DNA from: SBBG01 sp033717875
Lineage (GTDB): Bacteria > Pseudomonadota > Gammaproteobacteria > Ga0077554 > Ga007554
Length of the DNA stretch: 18,111 bases
Reading direction: 5' to 3'
NCBI GenBank assembly: GCA_033717875.1
Contig: JADDKJ010000053.1
Span: forward strand, 1 to 18,111
Part shown: positions 1-6,992 of the stretch, piece by piece
Position numbering within the stretch: the stretch's first letter is position 1
How the letters are laid out: every line of letters starts with the position of its first letter
Position numbers and translations under genes: made by a program
Notes under the pieces: model-generated
The model's database searches: none
Seen by the model: only the letters and a program-made list of their open reading frames with translations
What the model was told of the DNA's origin: nothing

Positions 1-2
1 AG

Positions 3-116
3 GTTGCCGCTTGGCAAGCGCGCCGCGACCAGATTCACGCCAAAGTAAACTGGCAATTCACGACAGAGAATGCGCGAGTCAAACTCAAACGGTTATATCC
101 GACATTTGACGCGTGA
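3..116 (+). CDS. IS630-family transposase, C-terminal end (partial)
   Basis: The frame is open from the window edge for 37 codons and stops at TGA 114-116. The residues around WQFTTENARVKLKRLYP match the conserved C-terminal tail of IS630-superfamily transposases, where WRFTTADARIKLxxLYP is usual. Only the tail is inside the window, so the DDE catalytic core cannot be seen and activity cannot be judged. Its place just before the ICE leader, with no integrase gene visible, suggests an IS insertion trimmed or moved the left part of the ICE. The family call rests on motif memory alone. Confidence 0.72.
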   Translation, partial: VAAWQARRDQIHAKVNWQFTTENARVKLKRLYPTFDA

Positions 117-473
117 CACGACACTAGGAAAGGCTGGCCTCAACCGCAGGGCGCGTCCCGGCGTCCCGCCGTCGGGCTCACGGGCGTAGCCCCGCGCCTC
201 GTACCGAGTCGCGGCCATGCGGCTTTCGATCCCTGACGCCTCCGGCCCACCGGGCCTGCGCGCTCCGCTTGCCCAAGAGGCAGTGGAATGTGTAGGAGGC
301 GGCCTTGCTGTTCCCTTCAACGTACCACGTCGTTCTCGCCGTCAAGGGCTGCGCGCCCTGCCCTTCGGCTGGCCGCTTGCGTCCTGGCGGCCGTCTTTGA
401 CCCCTGACTGCTGCGCTGCGCCGTGTTTCGCCGGTTCCGGGCAATTCCGCCCGATTCGGACCGGAGCACGATC
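117..473 (+). promoter_or_regulatory. GC-rich structured leader upstream of radC
   Basis: No convincing gene is seen in this stretch. It contains a long-range inverted repeat, GTCAAGG at 341-347 against CTTTGAC at 395-401 (one G-T pair). A second hairpin sits just before the radC Shine-Dalgarno: GGGC 439-442 with GCCC 449-452, extended imperfectly by 431-438 and 458-464. The stretch around 219-272 resembles the leader at about 6600-6635. I infer an untranslated regulatory leader; a proteobacterial 'radC RNA motif' has been described, as I recall, but I could not test the match. Confidence 0.45.
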
Positions 474-980
474 ATGTCGAAACTTTCTCTTTCTCTCGAT
501 TCACCCCTTCTCGTTCGCGATGTCGCGGGTGACTACCGTCCAGCCAATGCCGACGAGGTGTTGCAGGCTGCGCAGCGTGTGCTCGCAGAACAGATGCGTG
601 GCTGCGAAGCCCTGACCTCGCCGCAGGTGGTGCGCGACTTCCTGCGGGTCAAGCTGGGGGCGCTGGAGCACGAGGTGTTCGCCGTCATCCATCTGGATGC
701 ACAGAACCGCGTCATCGAATACGTCGAGATGTTTCGCGGCACGGTGAGCCAGACATCGGTGTATCCGCGCGAAGTGGTCAAGGAGGCTCTGGCCAGGAAC
801 AGCGCTGCGCTGCTGCTGGTGCACAATCACCCGTCAGGTGTTGCGGAACCCTCGCGCGCCGACGAGATGCTGACGCAGACGCTGAAGTCGGCGCTGGCGC
901 TGGTGGACGTGCGGGTGCTGGATCACCTGATCGTCGCCGGCAGCGCCATCCTATCGTTTGCCGAACGCGGGCTGTTGTAG
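474..980 (+). CDS. radC: RadC family JAB-domain protein (ICE type)
   Basis: This 168-residue protein is nearly all JAB/MPN metalloprotease fold. Residue E67, the HNHPSG motif at residues 117-122 and D130 fit the JAMM zinc-binding pattern of RadC-like proteins. The N-terminal helix-hairpin-helix of chromosomal RadC is absent, as is usual for short copies on ICEs. The ATG at 474 is chosen because GGAG precedes it and the protein then starts with the usual SLSLDSPLLVRD region; an upstream ATG at 423 would add 17 unsupported residues. A strong terminator follows directly. The molecular role is unproven; a DNA-processing or anti-defence function is only conjecture. Confidence 0.9.
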   Translation: MSKLSLSLDSPLLVRDVAGDYRPANADEVLQAAQRVLAEQMRGCEALTSPQVVRDFLRVKLGALEHEVFAVIHLDAQNRVIEYVEMFRGTVSQTSVYPREVVKEALARNSAALLLVHNHPSGVAEPSRADEMLTQTLKSALALVDVRVLDHLIVAGSAILSFAERGLL

Positions 981-984
981 CCCG

Positions 985-1005
985 AGGGGGCTTTGCCCCC
1001 TTTTT
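985..1005 (+). terminator. Rho-independent terminator after radC
   Basis: A seven-base perfect stem (AGGGGGC 985-991 with GCCCCCT 995-1001) closes a TTT loop and is followed by four more T. It lies five bases after the radC stop codon. Confidence 0.88.
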
Positions 1006-1157
1006 GCTGCGTCCATGGTTTGGCGGAAAATGCACGCTACGCGCTTCGCTTACCCCCAGCCAGGCGTGCCGGGCACGCGGTGGCGCCCGCAGCGCCACTT
1101 TGTTCCCATAGCAACACCGAGCCAGACAGGCGTCTGCCCGTGAAAGGACAAGCTTGG

Positions 1158-1787
1158 TCAAGCCGAATCGGAAATCACCGAGTTAGGAGGTCTCAACAGC
1201 CACGCGGCAACGCCCGGGATGAGTTCGTGCCGGTCCATTGTCCAGCCGGCAATCACCATGTCTGATTCGTCAACATGCTGCGCGTTGCGGCACACAAAGG
1301 CCCACAGCAGCATTACCCAGTTTCGGTCACCGAATCCAGCGCTTCGGAGATAGCTCCATGTGCTGGAGAGTGTGAATGTACTTGTGGTTTCAATGATCAT
1401 GATGATGCCTCTGGGTTGCGCCAGAGATTTGAGCTTTTCCAGCGCCGCGCGTCGGTCTTTCATGACGATGAGGAACGACGCAGCGCTGACGACGTCGTAG
1501 CCGGGTGCGAAGAAGTCATCCAGTCCGACGACTTTGAATTGAGGTGACATACGCATACGCCGTGCTATGCGTTGCGCTTGCAGCACCATGGCTAGGTCGA
1601 CATCCACACCTGTCGCCGCATAGCCATGCTGCTGGGCGCATCTGGCCACGAGACCTGGGCCGCAGCCCACGTCCAGCCAGGTCAAGCCATTGCCCTTCGG
1701 GAGCTGAGTGACTGCTCTTTGGTGCAAGTCACGGTAAAGTTCAGCGCTTTGGACGTAGGTGAAAAATCGTGCGGCGATGGTCCCCAC
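1158..1787 (-). CDS. Class I SAM-dependent methyltransferase
   Basis: This 209-residue protein has the SAM-binding motif I LDVGCGPG at residues 38-45, followed by the acidic end of strand beta2 (TGVDVD) and a motif with VVSAASFL in the usual place of motif IV. These define a Rossmann-fold methyltransferase of the Methyltransf_11/25 type; the substrate cannot be read from sequence. The start is GTG at 1785-1787, preceded by GGAG nine bases upstream, and the gene begins six bases after the stop of the membrane protein gene, so the two are cotranscribed. It ends without an obvious terminator. Chemically it could modify a small molecule or lipid; that is speculation. Confidence 0.85.
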   Translation of the reverse strand: MGTIAARFFTYVQSAELYRDLHQRAVTQLPKGNGLTWLDVGCGPGLVARCAQQHGYAATGVDVDLAMVLQAQRIARRMRMSPQFKVVGLDDFFAPGYDVVSAASFLIVMKDRRAALEKLKSLAQPRGIIMIIETTSTFTLSSTWSYLRSAGFGDRNWVMLLWAFVCRNAQHVDESDMVIAGWTMDRHELIPGVAAWLLRPPNSVISDSA

Positions 1788-1793
1788 GGCGGC

Positions 1794-2177
1794 TTACTCC
1801 GAGTGGCTGGTGGATGGCCGCCACAGCCAGAGCAAGGCGGCAATCCATAGGGCATTGAACATGGGAAACGCCGATACACCAAGGGGCACGGCACCACCAA
1901 AGGTGTAGAACAGGCCCACCGCCAGGTCGATCAACTGGATTCCCACCATGCCTGTGATCAACAATTTGTGCCGCTCAGGGTCGCGGGATGCGACCATGAG
2001 CAAGACGCCGTAGACAATAAATCGCGCCGACAACATACCCAGCGGATAGGCGATGTCCCTGGCAATGGCAGAGTGCCCCATCGAGGCCAACACTGCCGCG
2101 GGTGCGACCAGATAGGCCAGTCCGAGGATCATTTGGATGACGCCGACGACGATCAAAAGTACTTTCAGTTTCTTCAT
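1794..2177 (-). CDS. Small integral membrane protein, about four TM helices
   Basis: The 127 residues hold about four hydrophobic segments (roughly 4-32, 42-64, 73-95 and 100-119) separated by short charged loops such as SRDPERHK. I do not recognise a named family with confidence; similar small four-helix proteins are often found beside HxlR-type regulators. The ATG at 2175-2177 has GGGAG five to six bases upstream. It is first in a two-gene unit with the methyltransferase and diverges from the HxlR gene across an 82-bp region with a palindromic operator. A role in the membrane, perhaps handling a compound sensed by the regulator, is inferred from position only. Confidence 0.75.
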   Translation of the reverse strand: MKKLKVLLIVVGVIQMILGLAYLVAPAAVLASMGHSAIARDIAYPLGMLSARFIVYGVLLMVASRDPERHKLLITGMVGIQLIDLAVGLFYTFGGAVPLGVSAFPMFNALWIAALLWLWRPSTSHSE

Positions 2178-2209
2178 GGCAACTCCCTCAAAAAAATGTT
2201 GGAGCCATC

Positions 2210-2238
2210 ATGATATGGATAGAGATATACTTTTGTAA
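2210..2238 (-). promoter_or_regulatory. Promoter of the membrane protein-methyltransferase operon
   Basis: On the minus strand a -35 TTACAA (2233-2238) and a -10 TATCAT (2210-2215) are separated by exactly 17 bases. The -35 overlaps the palindrome at 2236-2249 by three bases. A TATACT hexamer at 2226-2231 on the plus strand may serve the divergent HxlR gene, but it lacks a good -35. Confidence 0.55.
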
Positions 2239-2249
2239 GTAGTTACTTA
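2236..2249. promoter_or_regulatory. Likely HxlR operator (perfect palindrome)
   Basis: TAAGTA-GT-TACTTA is a perfect inverted repeat. It overlaps the -35 of the divergent operon and lies 11 bp before the HxlR start codon. HxlR/DUF24 regulators bind such TACTT-type dyads, so one site could control both directions. Confidence 0.6.
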
Positions 2250-2259
2250 AAGGGTAGTT

Positions 2260-2610
2260 ATGGAGAAAAATGCAAGTGACCCCGGTTTGGCAACAGCCTG
2301 CGACGCAAGCTGCCCGGTGCGCCTCACCGCCAGTCTGGTGGGCTATCGCTGGACCACACTGATCGTTCGGGATCTTCTGAGCGGGAAAAAACGTTACTCC
2401 GAGTTGCTGCGCTCAGTGTCCGGCATCAGTCCGCGCATGCTGGCTGACCGTTTGAAGCAGTTGGAAGACAACGCCCTGGTGACGCGCACAGTCTATGCCA
2501 CCGTGCCGCCCACGACCGAATACGAGTTGACACCTTTAGGCCGGAAACTAAAACAGGTTATCCGGGCCATGGCGATTTTTGGTGTCGCAGTGCAGACGCA
2601 AGGGAAGTGA
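2260..2610 (+). CDS. HxlR-family (DUF24) winged-helix regulator
   Basis: The 116-residue protein has the full HxlR layout: an N-terminal cysteine segment (C14 and C18), then GYRWTTLIVRDLLSGKKRYSEL, the recognition helix region SGISPRMLADRLKQLEDNALV, the wing with YELTPLGRKL, and a short C-terminal dimerisation helix. Family members act as dimers, and several sense electrophiles or oxidants through a cysteine near the N-terminus, which fits C14/C18. AGGG lies just upstream of the ATG. It is transcribed away from the membrane protein and methyltransferase and probably represses both them and itself through the palindrome between them. The inducer is unknown. Confidence 0.92.
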   Translation: MEKNASDPGLATACDASCPVRLTASLVGYRWTTLIVRDLLSGKKRYSELLRSVSGISPRMLADRLKQLEDNALVTRTVYATVPPTTEYELTPLGRKLKQVIRAMAIFGVAVQTQGK

Positions 2611-2622
2611 GATACAGACGTC

Positions 2623-2737
2623 AAGTAGGCATCTCGCAAAGTGCCGCTTGGTAATTTTACGTTGAAGATCATCCCAAGAAGTATCAAGCTGGGTTTTGAT
2701 GCGAATTGAGTGCCCGCTTCGAAGCTCTAAGTAGGCA
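2623..2737 (+). repeat. Nine-base direct repeat AAGTAGGCA at the cargo right end
   Basis: AAGTAGGCA occurs at 2623-2631 and again at 2729-2737; the second copy ends where leader-like sequence resumes. The space between holds no supportable gene. A ten-base palindrome GCTTCGAAGC lies at 2716-2725. Confidence 0.5.
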
Positions 2738-2738
2738 A

Positions 2739-3311
2739 CCTCCAGGGGTCGGCTGACGCCCACCCCGCCGCGCAGGCTTGGCGCCCCGAAAGACCGCCGA
2801 ACAGGCGGTGCCTGATCGGCCTGCGCACGATGCTGTTTTCGCGCTGCGCGCTTTGTCCACTTCTACCAAGGCGTGCCTGCGGCACGCAGCAGCGCTCGCC
2901 GCGCGGCGTTGGTCCGTCGATCATCTGGCCGTAGGCCGGTCATCCGTCTTTCCCTCTCCTTCATCACCAATCCCGCGACCGTAGCCAGCGGTGCCTGTCC
3001 GTCAAGGCGCGCAGGGCCCAGTCCTCGCTACGCTGCGGGCCGCACCACCCTGCGCTTTCCTCCTTGACCGCCAGACCCTCGCTGACCCGGTTGTTCGCGG
3101 GCGATGAACTCAGGAAAGACGGCGGCAACGGCGACCAGCCTAGGTCACTGCGCCGAACAAACCGAAGCCAACACCGGGCTCCGAATCTTGGAATCCGGTC
3201 GGTTTTGAAACCACAGGAGGCCGCGCATGCAGACATCAACACCGTGAGTCACTTATCGAGTTTTTCTTCTTTTTTCATTTCAACGTCCCGCGAGGGACAG
3301 GAGCGATCACC
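2739..3311 (+). promoter_or_regulatory. Long structured leader of the parB-like gene
   Basis: No protein gene is supported in this stretch. Two strong structures are visible. One is a hairpin with 11-base arms GCCGAACAGGC (2796-2806) and GCCTGATCGGC (2810-2820), with one mismatch. The other is a two-part long stem, GTCAAGG 3001-3007 with CCTTGAC 3062-3068 and GCGCAGGG 3009-3016 with CCCTGCGC 3048-3055. The first hairpin recurs at 6698-6722. A six-codon ORF at 3227-3247 and a small hairpin (GTCCC/GGGAC, about 3282-3295) lie just before the gene. I infer a regulatory 5' untranslated region. Confidence 0.5.
3227..3247 (+). CDS. Possible six-residue leader peptide
   Basis: A perfect AGGAGG (3215-3220) sits six bases before ATG 3227, which opens an ORF of only six codons (MQTSTP) ending at TGA 3245-3247. 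A T-rich stretch follows and the parB-like gene begins 64 bases later. The ribosome-binding site is better than those of most genes here, which suggests real translation, either as a leader peptide or as a relic of a truncated gene. No function is claimed. Confidence 0.35.
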   Translation: MQTSTP

Positions 3312-5282
3312 ATGAACACCGTTACTCTTCAAGAAACCCAAGCCATGCACACAGTCGCCGCCGATACCATTGCGGCATACGAACTGCTGCTGATTCCGCT
3401 GTCGCAGTTGCGGCCCTCCAGCCGCAATGTGCGCAAGAGTGGCGGCGCATCGATTACCGAGCTGGCATCGAGCATCGCCCGCGTGGGCCTGCTGCAAAAT
3501 CTCACCGTCACCGCATCGAGCGACGGCGAGCATTACGAAGTCGTCGCGGGCAAACGGCGGCTGGCGGCGTTGAAGCTGCTAGCGAAGCGGCGCAAGATCG
3601 ACAAGACGCATGACGTGCCTTGCCTGCTGGTGCCGGATGCGTCGGCGCGTACCGTGAGTCTGACCGAGAACGTGCACCGCGAGGCGATGCATCCCGCTGA
3701 GCAGTTCGAGGCCTTCGCTGCCTTGGTGGCCGAGGGTCGGCTTATCGAAGACATTGCCGCCGACTTTGGGGTCACGCCCTTGGTAGTGCAGCGGCGCTTG
3801 AAGCTCGCCAACGTCTCGCCGCGCCTGCTGGCGGACTATCGCGCCGATGCGGTCACCCTCGATCAGTTGATGGCGCTGGCGATCACCGACGACCACACCG
3901 CGCAAGAGGCCGCGTTCTATGACTCACCGCAATGGCAACGTAGCCCCCGGGCGCTGCGTGAGCACCTGACTGAGCGCGAAATTGACGCCACACGCGATGC
4001 ACTGGCGCGCTTCGTCGGCATCGAGGCGTACGAGGCCGCAGGCGGCGGCGTGCGGCGCGACCTGTTCTCTGACGATACGCGAGGGGTGTTCCTGACCGAT
4101 GCGTCTTTGCTGGACAGCCTTGCGCGAGACAAGCTCGCCACCACTGCGGACAGTGTCCGGGCAGAAGGCTGGGCATGGGTTGAAGCGGTGCCGCGCATCA
4201 CGTCGGCGGAACTGCACGGGTTCCAGCATGCTCGCCGTAACCGGCGCGTGCCCAACAAGACCGAGGCCAAGCGCATCGCCAAGCTGCAAGCGCGGCAACA
4301 GACCATCGACGACAGGCTGAACGACGACGATGCCGAGGACATCGCCGAAGAGGAAGCATCAACCCTCTACGAGGAAAGCGACAAAATCGTCGCGGAACTC
4401 GACATCATCGAGCAATCGCTGCTGGTGTTCGCGCCCGAAGTGCTGACGATGGCCGGAGCCATCGTGGCCGTCGATCATACGGGCGAGGTCATCACCCATC
4501 GCGGCCTGTTGCGCGAGGTCGAGGCCAAGGCATTGCGGGCGCAGGAACGGCAAGGCATGCAGGCTGGCGGTGATGGTGAAGGCGAGGCACAGCAACCGAC
4601 CACGCCGAACATTTCCGAGAAGCTGGCGCGGTGCTTGAGCGCACACCGCACGGCGGCGCTGCAAGCGGAAGTTGCCCGTCATCCGCAGGTGGCACTGGTC
4701 GCGGTGGTACATCGCCTCGCGCTGCGCGTGGTGATCAATGGCTACCATTCAGACGATTCGCCGATCAACATCAGCGCTTCGCCGCAGGATGGACTTGATA
4801 CGTTTGCGCCGGACGTGGCGCAGTCGCCCGCCCTGATCGGCCTGCGGGAAGTGCGGCGGGCATGGGCGGCACGGCTACCCAGTGACCCGGACGCGCTGTT
4901 CGCCGAGCTGCTGGCGCTGCCCCAGCAGGAAGTGCTGTCGCTGCTGGCGGTGTGCGTGGCTGCTACGGTCGATGAGGTTACGCCGCGTGAAGATGCGCTG
5001 CCCGCTGTTGCGCTGTCGCACGCGGTGGGTCTCGACATGCACCCGTGGTGGACACCAACCGCCGAAGGCTACTTCGCTCATGTATCGAAGGCCAAGGCCA
5101 TCGAGGCGGTGCAGGCCTTCGCGCCGGAGCATGCGGCACGACTGCTCAAGCTCAAGAAGAACGAGTTGGCCAGCGAAGCTGAACGGCTGGCGGTGGGCAC
5201 GGGTTGGCTGCCGGTGATGCTACGGGCGGTGGAGTCGAAAGCACAGGAAGAAGTTGCTCCGGTCACTGATTCGGGCAAGTAA
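3312..5282 (+). CDS. parB: ParB/RepB/Spo0J-like partition protein (large ICE type)
   Basis: The 656-residue protein starts with a ParB N-terminal domain (about residues 25-125): IPLSQLRPSSRNVRK, the GKRRLAALKLL box, and the TENVHREAMHP motif that corresponds to the CTP/DNA-contact motif of ParB. A KorB-like helix-turn-helix follows (EDIAADFGVTPLVVQRRLKLA). A charged, probably coiled-coil segment at about 310-375 (many D/E/K/R) precedes a C-terminal half without a motif I recognise. It is about twice the length of chromosomal ParB, as is usual on these ICEs. AGGAG (3299-3303) lies eight bases before the ATG. It is transcribed alone, far from parA, and ends at tandem terminators. Confidence 0.88.
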   Translation: MNTVTLQETQAMHTVAADTIAAYELLLIPLSQLRPSSRNVRKSGGASITELASSIARVGLLQNLTVTASSDGEHYEVVAGKRRLAALKLLAKRRKIDKTHDVPCLLVPDASARTVSLTENVHREAMHPAEQFEAFAALVAEGRLIEDIAADFGVTPLVVQRRLKLANVSPRLLADYRADAVTLDQLMALAITDDHTAQEAAFYDSPQWQRSPRALREHLTEREIDATRDALARFVGIEAYEAAGGGVRRDLFSDDTRGVFLTDASLLDSLARDKLATTADSVRAEGWAWVEAVPRITSAELHGFQHARRNRRVPNKTEAKRIAKLQARQQTIDDRLNDDDAEDIAEEEASTLYEESDKIVAELDIIEQSLLVFAPEVLTMAGAIVAVDHTGEVITHRGLLREVEAKALRAQERQGMQAGGDGEGEAQQPTTPNISEKLARCLSAHRTAALQAEVARHPQVALVAVVHRLALRVVINGYHSDDSPINISASPQDGLDTFAPDVAQSPALIGLREVRRAWAARLPSDPDALFAELLALPQQEVLSLLAVCVAATVDEVTPREDALPAVALSHAVGLDMHPWWTPTAEGYFAHVSKAKAIEAVQAFAPEHAARLLKLKKNELASEAERLAVGTGWLPVMLRAVESKAQEEVAPVTDSGK

Positions 5283-5289
5283 GCGGGAC

Positions 5290-5321
5290 GCCCCGGCGAG
5301 TTGCTCGCCGGGGCATTTTTT
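5290..5321 (+). terminator. Rho-independent terminator after parB-like gene
   Basis: An 11-base perfect stem (5290-5300 with 5304-5314) closes a TTG loop and is followed by A and a run of T. It begins seven bases after the stop codon. Confidence 0.93.
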
Positions 5322-5328
5322 GGCGCGT

Positions 5329-5358
5329 CGCGCGCGGCAAGTGTGCCGCGCGCGTTTT
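5329..5358 (+). terminator. Second, tandem terminator-like hairpin
   Basis: CGCGCGCGGCA (5329-5339) pairs perfectly with TGCCGCGCGCG (5344-5354) around a four-base loop and is followed by TTTT. It reinforces the terminator immediately before it. Confidence 0.7.
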
Positions 5359-5929
5359 AACAGCCGACAGCCCCCTTCCCCCAAATGCACCCCACCACCA
5401 GGGCGGGACGCCGGAGCGCGACAAATTTTGCTGCGCCTGGTTGTGCAATGGAGTGCCGTCCCCGACACTGATGGACAGGTCGCCACGAACGATGGCGGCC
5501 CACCAACAGGCCGTCCACCATGCCCAGCCACACCGCCACCGATCAACCCTGCGCCAATACGCGAGTGGCGTTCATCCTTAGTGATTCGGAACTGACCTTG
5601 ACGATGAATGGGTACGTGTCGGCGAAGCCACTGTGCGGGGATGCCGGGGCCATGCTGCCTTTCGGTGAGAATCGCACCCAACGGCGGCCTTGGCTTGTCG
5701 TGAATCCTGGCGAGGCACCGGCTGCGCCTCGGGCTTCATGGCTGCAACCTTCCGTCCCAACAAATTTCCCCGGCACTGCGTGCCTTCCTCGCGAAACAAA
5801 TTTCTTGTTCCTCCCGGTCCTCCACTGCGTTGCGGCCGCTGCGCGATGCAACCCGCCCGTACCTCGCCCTTTGGATCACCGACAAGGCCGCGATGGGCGC
5901 GACCTTGCACCACCAAAAGGAGATTCATC
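5359..5929 (+). promoter_or_regulatory. GC-rich leader upstream of the DUF736 gene
   Basis: I find no supportable gene here. Open frames exist but lack a ribosome-binding site and recognisable protein composition. Visible structure includes a hairpin CGAGGC 5711-5716 with GCCTCG 5726-5731, a GGCAC/GTGCC dyad near 5772-5784, and two copies of AACAAATTTC (5759-5768 and 5795-5804), the second inside the dyad AACAA-ATTTC-TTGTT. The segment GGGCTTCATGGCTG (5731-5744) resembles parts of the other ICE leaders. Confidence 0.35.
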
Positions 5930-6235
5930 ATGGCAAACATCGGCACCTTCACCGCACAGAACGACAGCTTCACCGGCACGGTTCGCACCTTGACGCTCAA
6001 CGTCAAGGTCAAATTTATTCCGAACGCCAAGGAGAGCGAGAACGCCCCGGACTACCGTATCGTCGCTGGCAACTTCGAGATCGGCGCGGCGTGGAAGAAA
6101 ATCAGCAAAGCGGAGCGGCCCTACCTGTCGGCGACCCTCGACGATCCGTCGTTCCCGGCGACCATCTACGCTCGCCTGGTCGAAGGCGAGGATGGCGCGC
6201 ACAACCTGATCTGGTCGCGCAGCAAGGACGACTGA
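5930..6235 (+). CDS. DUF736 family protein
   Basis: This 101-residue protein is recognised by the start MANIGTFTAQNDSFTGTVRTLTL and the central IVAGNFEIGAAWKK region, followed by LSATLDDPSFPATIYARL, all typical of DUF736. Members are short, probably beta-rich, and occur almost only on ICEs and conjugative plasmids; no biochemical role is established. The ATG at 5930 is chosen because AAAAGGAG lies just upstream and the family always begins at this point, although the frame is open further upstream. It is a single-gene unit between a long leader and a strong terminator. The acidic C-terminus suggests a soluble cytoplasmic protein. Confidence 0.92.
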   Translation: MANIGTFTAQNDSFTGTVRTLTLNVKVKFIPNAKESENAPDYRIVAGNFEIGAAWKKISKAERPYLSATLDDPSFPATIYARLVEGEDGAHNLIWSRSKDD

Positions 6236-6249
6236 TCTTCACCCTCGGC

Positions 6250-6276
6250 GCCCCGCCTCTGTGGCGGGGCGTTTTT
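6250..6276 (+). terminator. Rho-independent terminator after DUF736
   Basis: GCCCCGCC (6250-6257) pairs with GGCGGGGC (6263-6270) around TCTGT, extendable by one pair, and is followed by GTTTTT. Confidence 0.93.
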
Positions 6277-6992
6277 GCGTTCACCATCAGCGGCCCGCGC
6301 TTCGCATCGCGGGCCACTTCATTTCATGCACTGAATCGCTGATTGGCGGATGGTCGGAATCCCGCGGAGTCGTGCATCCGTATCGGTGCTTGGGCACAAA
6401 GCCGCTTCTACGGATTTGCGGTTCGGTAGTTTCACGGGGATCAGTGAAAACGGTTCTGCGGGTTCGTGGGTTTGGGCAATAACCCATCCGGGTTCTACAA
6501 ATCCTTGTGCATCGGCCTTCAAGGCATTCGTGCGTCCCCGGCGATGCCGGGTCGCACTGTCGTGCTGCGCATCGAGCCACCGATGGCGTCTCGCCCCTTC
6601 GGCTTCCATCGCTGACGCCTGCGCGCTTCGCTTGCCCTCCAGGGGATCGGCTCGAAGCCCATCCCCGCCGCGCCGTGCTTGGCACCCCTCGCAATTCGCC
6701 GAACAGGCTGCGCCTGATCGGCATGCAAGACCTCATGCCATGCGCCGTCGAACTTGGTCTGATGCCGACCGCTGTTCACCGCAGCGTTCCCGCGCTTCAT
6801 GACGACACCACTCCTGTAGCACATGGCCGCATCACCGACCGGAGAGGCAGCGCAGCTTGGCGCACGCCGCACGCCCGTCAACCCCCGGCCCGCGCCGGCT
6901 TCGCCCGTGTTGGGGGTGTGACGGCCGCGCTTTGCGCGTGCGCCCGGATCGCAGCGCTCCGATCGGGAGCGTCCATTCAAGGAGTTGCGATC
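6277..6992 (+). promoter_or_regulatory. Long structured leader upstream of the first DUF2958 gene
   Basis: About 700 bases hold no gene I can support. Hairpins are dense: GGCCCGCG 6292-6299 with CGCGGGCC 6308-6315; GCCGAACAGGC 6698-6708 with GCCTGATCGGC 6712-6722; GTCA-ACCCCC 6877-6886 with GGGGGT-TGAC 6912-6922 (one bulged G); and CGCTCC 6955-6960 with GGAGCG 6966-6971 just before the Shine-Dalgarno. The 6636-6726 part aligns with 2739-2825 of the parB-like leader. I infer an untranslated regulatory leader. Confidence 0.5.

Larger units (their letters stand above)
1056..2738. mobile_element. Putative cargo cassette inserted in the parB-like gene leader
   Basis: The sequence to about 1056 (GCGCTTCGCTTACCC) and from about 2739 (CCTCCAGGGGTCGGCT) join to give a run that matches the intact leader at 6625-6665 (GCGCTTCGCTTGCCCTCCAGGGGATCGGCT). 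What lies between is a methyltransferase, a small membrane protein and an HxlR regulator, none of them ICE backbone genes, and its base composition is less GC-rich. No transposase, terminal inverted repeat or clear target duplication is visible, so the insertion mechanism is unknown. The left junction is uncertain by some tens of bases. Confidence 0.5.

Noticed and set aside
217..615. 132-residue plus-strand ORF overlapping the radC start
   Set aside because: It lies in the GC-rich leader, overlaps radC in another frame, and has no ribosome-binding site or recognisable motif.
2548..2763. Minus-strand 71-residue ORF after the HxlR gene
   Set aside because: It overlaps the HxlR gene and the cargo border; no recognisable domain.
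6460..6510. tRNA-like T-arm (GGGTTCTACAAATCC) as a possible attachment site
   Set aside because: No cloverleaf or acceptor stem could be formed around it.
6507..6992. N-terminal extension of DUF2958 copy 1
   Set aside because: The frame is open, but the family begins at ATG 6993, which has a good SD; the upstream part is structured leader sequence.
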